The translations under genes were made by a program, and so were the position numbers. 64,000 bases of DNA. Source: Flavobacteriales bacterium (lineage in GTDB: Bacteria; Bacteroidota; Bacteroidia; Flavobacteriales_F; PHOS-HE28). The notes below the pieces were generated by a model. The model was not told the origin of the DNA and ran no database searches. It saw only the letters and a program-made list of their open reading frames with translations. Where the stretch lies: positions 2,199,501 through 2,263,500 of the forward strand of contig JADJAA010000001.1 in NCBI GenBank assembly GCA_016704485.1. The letters run 5' to 3'. Shown here in pieces: positions 63,395-64,000 of this stretch (the first letter of the stretch is position 1; every line of letters starts with the position of its first letter).

Positions 63395-63424
63395 CAAGCC
63401 CCACACATTCTTGTGCAGGGCTTG
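63395..63424 (-). terminator. Terminator of dnaK
   Basis: On the minus strand, CAAGCCCTGCACA pairs with TGTGTGGGGCTTG (imperfect), followed by TTCCATTTTAGG, about 20 bp after the stop codon. Confidence 0.7.
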
Positions 63425-63444
63425 ATCTTATAGGTTAGCACGAT

Positions 63445-64000
63445 TTACTTGGCTGCGTCGTCCTTCACTTCCTCAAAGTCAACGTCGGTTACTTCCGCAT
63501 CAGATGTATTGGATGAGTTATCACCTTGTGCTCCGCCATTGGATTGCGCTTGTTGACCGGCCTTGTACATCTCTTCGCTCGCCGCACTGAATACAGTGTT
63601 CAATTCGGCCATTGCTGCATCCATTGTTGCAATGTCTTCTGCTTTGTGAGCGGTCTTCAACTTCTCCAATGCATCGGTGATCGGCTGCTTCTTGTCGGCT
63701 GGGAGCTTGTCGCCCAGATCCTCCATTTGCTTTTCGGTCTGGAAGATGAGGCTGTCCGCCGCGTTCATCTTGTCCACCTTCTCGCGCAACGCTTTGTCAC
63801 TATCGGCGTTAGCCTCAGCTTCTTTGCGCATCTTCTCGATGTCTTCCTTGCTTAGGCCGCTGCTTGCTTCAATGCGGATGTTCTGTTCTTTACCGGTGGC
63901 TTTGTCCTTCGCACCTACGTTCAGGATACCGTTGGCATCGATGTCAAAGGTTACTTCTACCTGTGGTGTCCCACGACGTGCTGGTGGGATACCATCCAAG
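63445..64000 (-). CDS. dnaK: Chaperone DnaK, C-terminal part (5' end beyond the window)
   Basis: About 185 C-terminal residues. The end of the substrate-binding beta domain is visible (LDGIPPARRGTPQVEVTFDI, DANGILNVGAKDKATGKEQNI), followed by the helical lid (SGLSKEDIEKMRKEAEANAD ... LEKLKTAHKAEDIATMDAAM). The C-terminal tail is disordered and rich in Gly, Asn and Ser, ending with the acidic EVTDVDFEEVKDD motif that binds co-chaperones. ATP-driven folding chaperone; the ATPase domain lies off the window. Confidence 0.97.
   Translation of the reverse strand, partial: LDGIPPARRGTPQVEVTFDIDANGILNVGAKDKATGKEQNIRIEASSGLSKEDIEKMRKEAEANADSDKALREKVDKMNAADSLIFQTEKQMEDLGDKLPADKKQPITDALEKLKTAHKAEDIATMDAAMAELNTVFSAASEEMYKAGQQAQSNGGAQGDNSSNTSDAEVTDVDFEEVKDDAAK

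Overview
The window is about 48-50% GC and looks like a chromosomal piece of a Bacteroidota bacterium, most likely in or near the Flavobacteriales. The support comes from the sequence. There are type IX secretion (T9SS) sorting domains of both type A and type B and a PorE-like OmpA protein. SecD and SecF are fused, and the glutamine synthetase is type III. The gene order tuf, tRNA-Trp, secE, nusG, rplKAJL, rpoBC is present. Several promoters match the Bacteroidota consensus TTG ... TAnnTTTG. Most genes are ordinary housekeeping genes; the accessory material is a cluster of surface proteins at the left and two insertion sequences.

Layout. 1-8293 (minus): two large tandem paralogous surface proteins; the first runs off the left edge and contains an array of 237-bp repeats. 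8452-10384 (minus): an ECF sigma factor followed by a membrane PKD protein that resembles an anti-sigma factor. 10728-14057: malate dehydrogenase, then a convergent FG-GAP/T9SS type A protein. 14378-19729: a SecDF fusion, a decayed IS4-type element inserted at the foot of its terminator, and tatA. 19928-27509: glutamine synthetase III, PorE-like protein, purM, prfA, pyrF. 27817-35054: DUF2851 protein, PspC-like protein, RmlD-like reductase, a helix-hairpin-helix protein, apt, acyl-CoA dehydrogenase, rpsU, xerC, hpf. 35267-49681: a tRNA cluster containing a tandem array of degenerate tRNA-Gly copies, then the translation/transcription block tuf to rpoC and a DUF3467 gene. 49886-58055: a putative lipoprotein, an 81-aa ORF, a patatin with outer-membrane barrel, a metal/cobalamin-binding protein, cystathionine beta-synthase, a LolE-type permease and the divergent NamZ-like muramidase. 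58258-60225: a YwqK/MORN-like gene split by an IS256-like element. 60414-64000: katG, a small SET-domain protein and the 3' end of dnaK.

The most unusual signals are these. (1) An OmpA-type peptidoglycan-binding domain sits inside the periplasmic part of the SecDF fusion (about residues 320-435). (2) Four 74-bp tandem pseudo-tRNA units abut an intact tRNA-Gly, each keeping the tRNA 5' half but with the anticodon stem replaced by a 16-nt palindrome. (3) An ECF sigma factor is paired with a protein that joins an anti-sigma-like cytoplasmic N-terminus to a T9SS type B C-terminus. (4) Both IS insertions can be resolved to the base: 12-bp and 8-bp target duplications, terminal inverted repeats and, for the second, exact reconstruction of the interrupted gene.

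Functionally the window is rich in cell-envelope export: SecDF, SecE, TatA, a PorE-like T9SS component, four proteins with surface-export signatures, a LolE-like permease and an outer-membrane patatin. No CRISPR array, prophage, rRNA or recognisable defence system was seen. All assignments come from reading the sequence; no database search was run.
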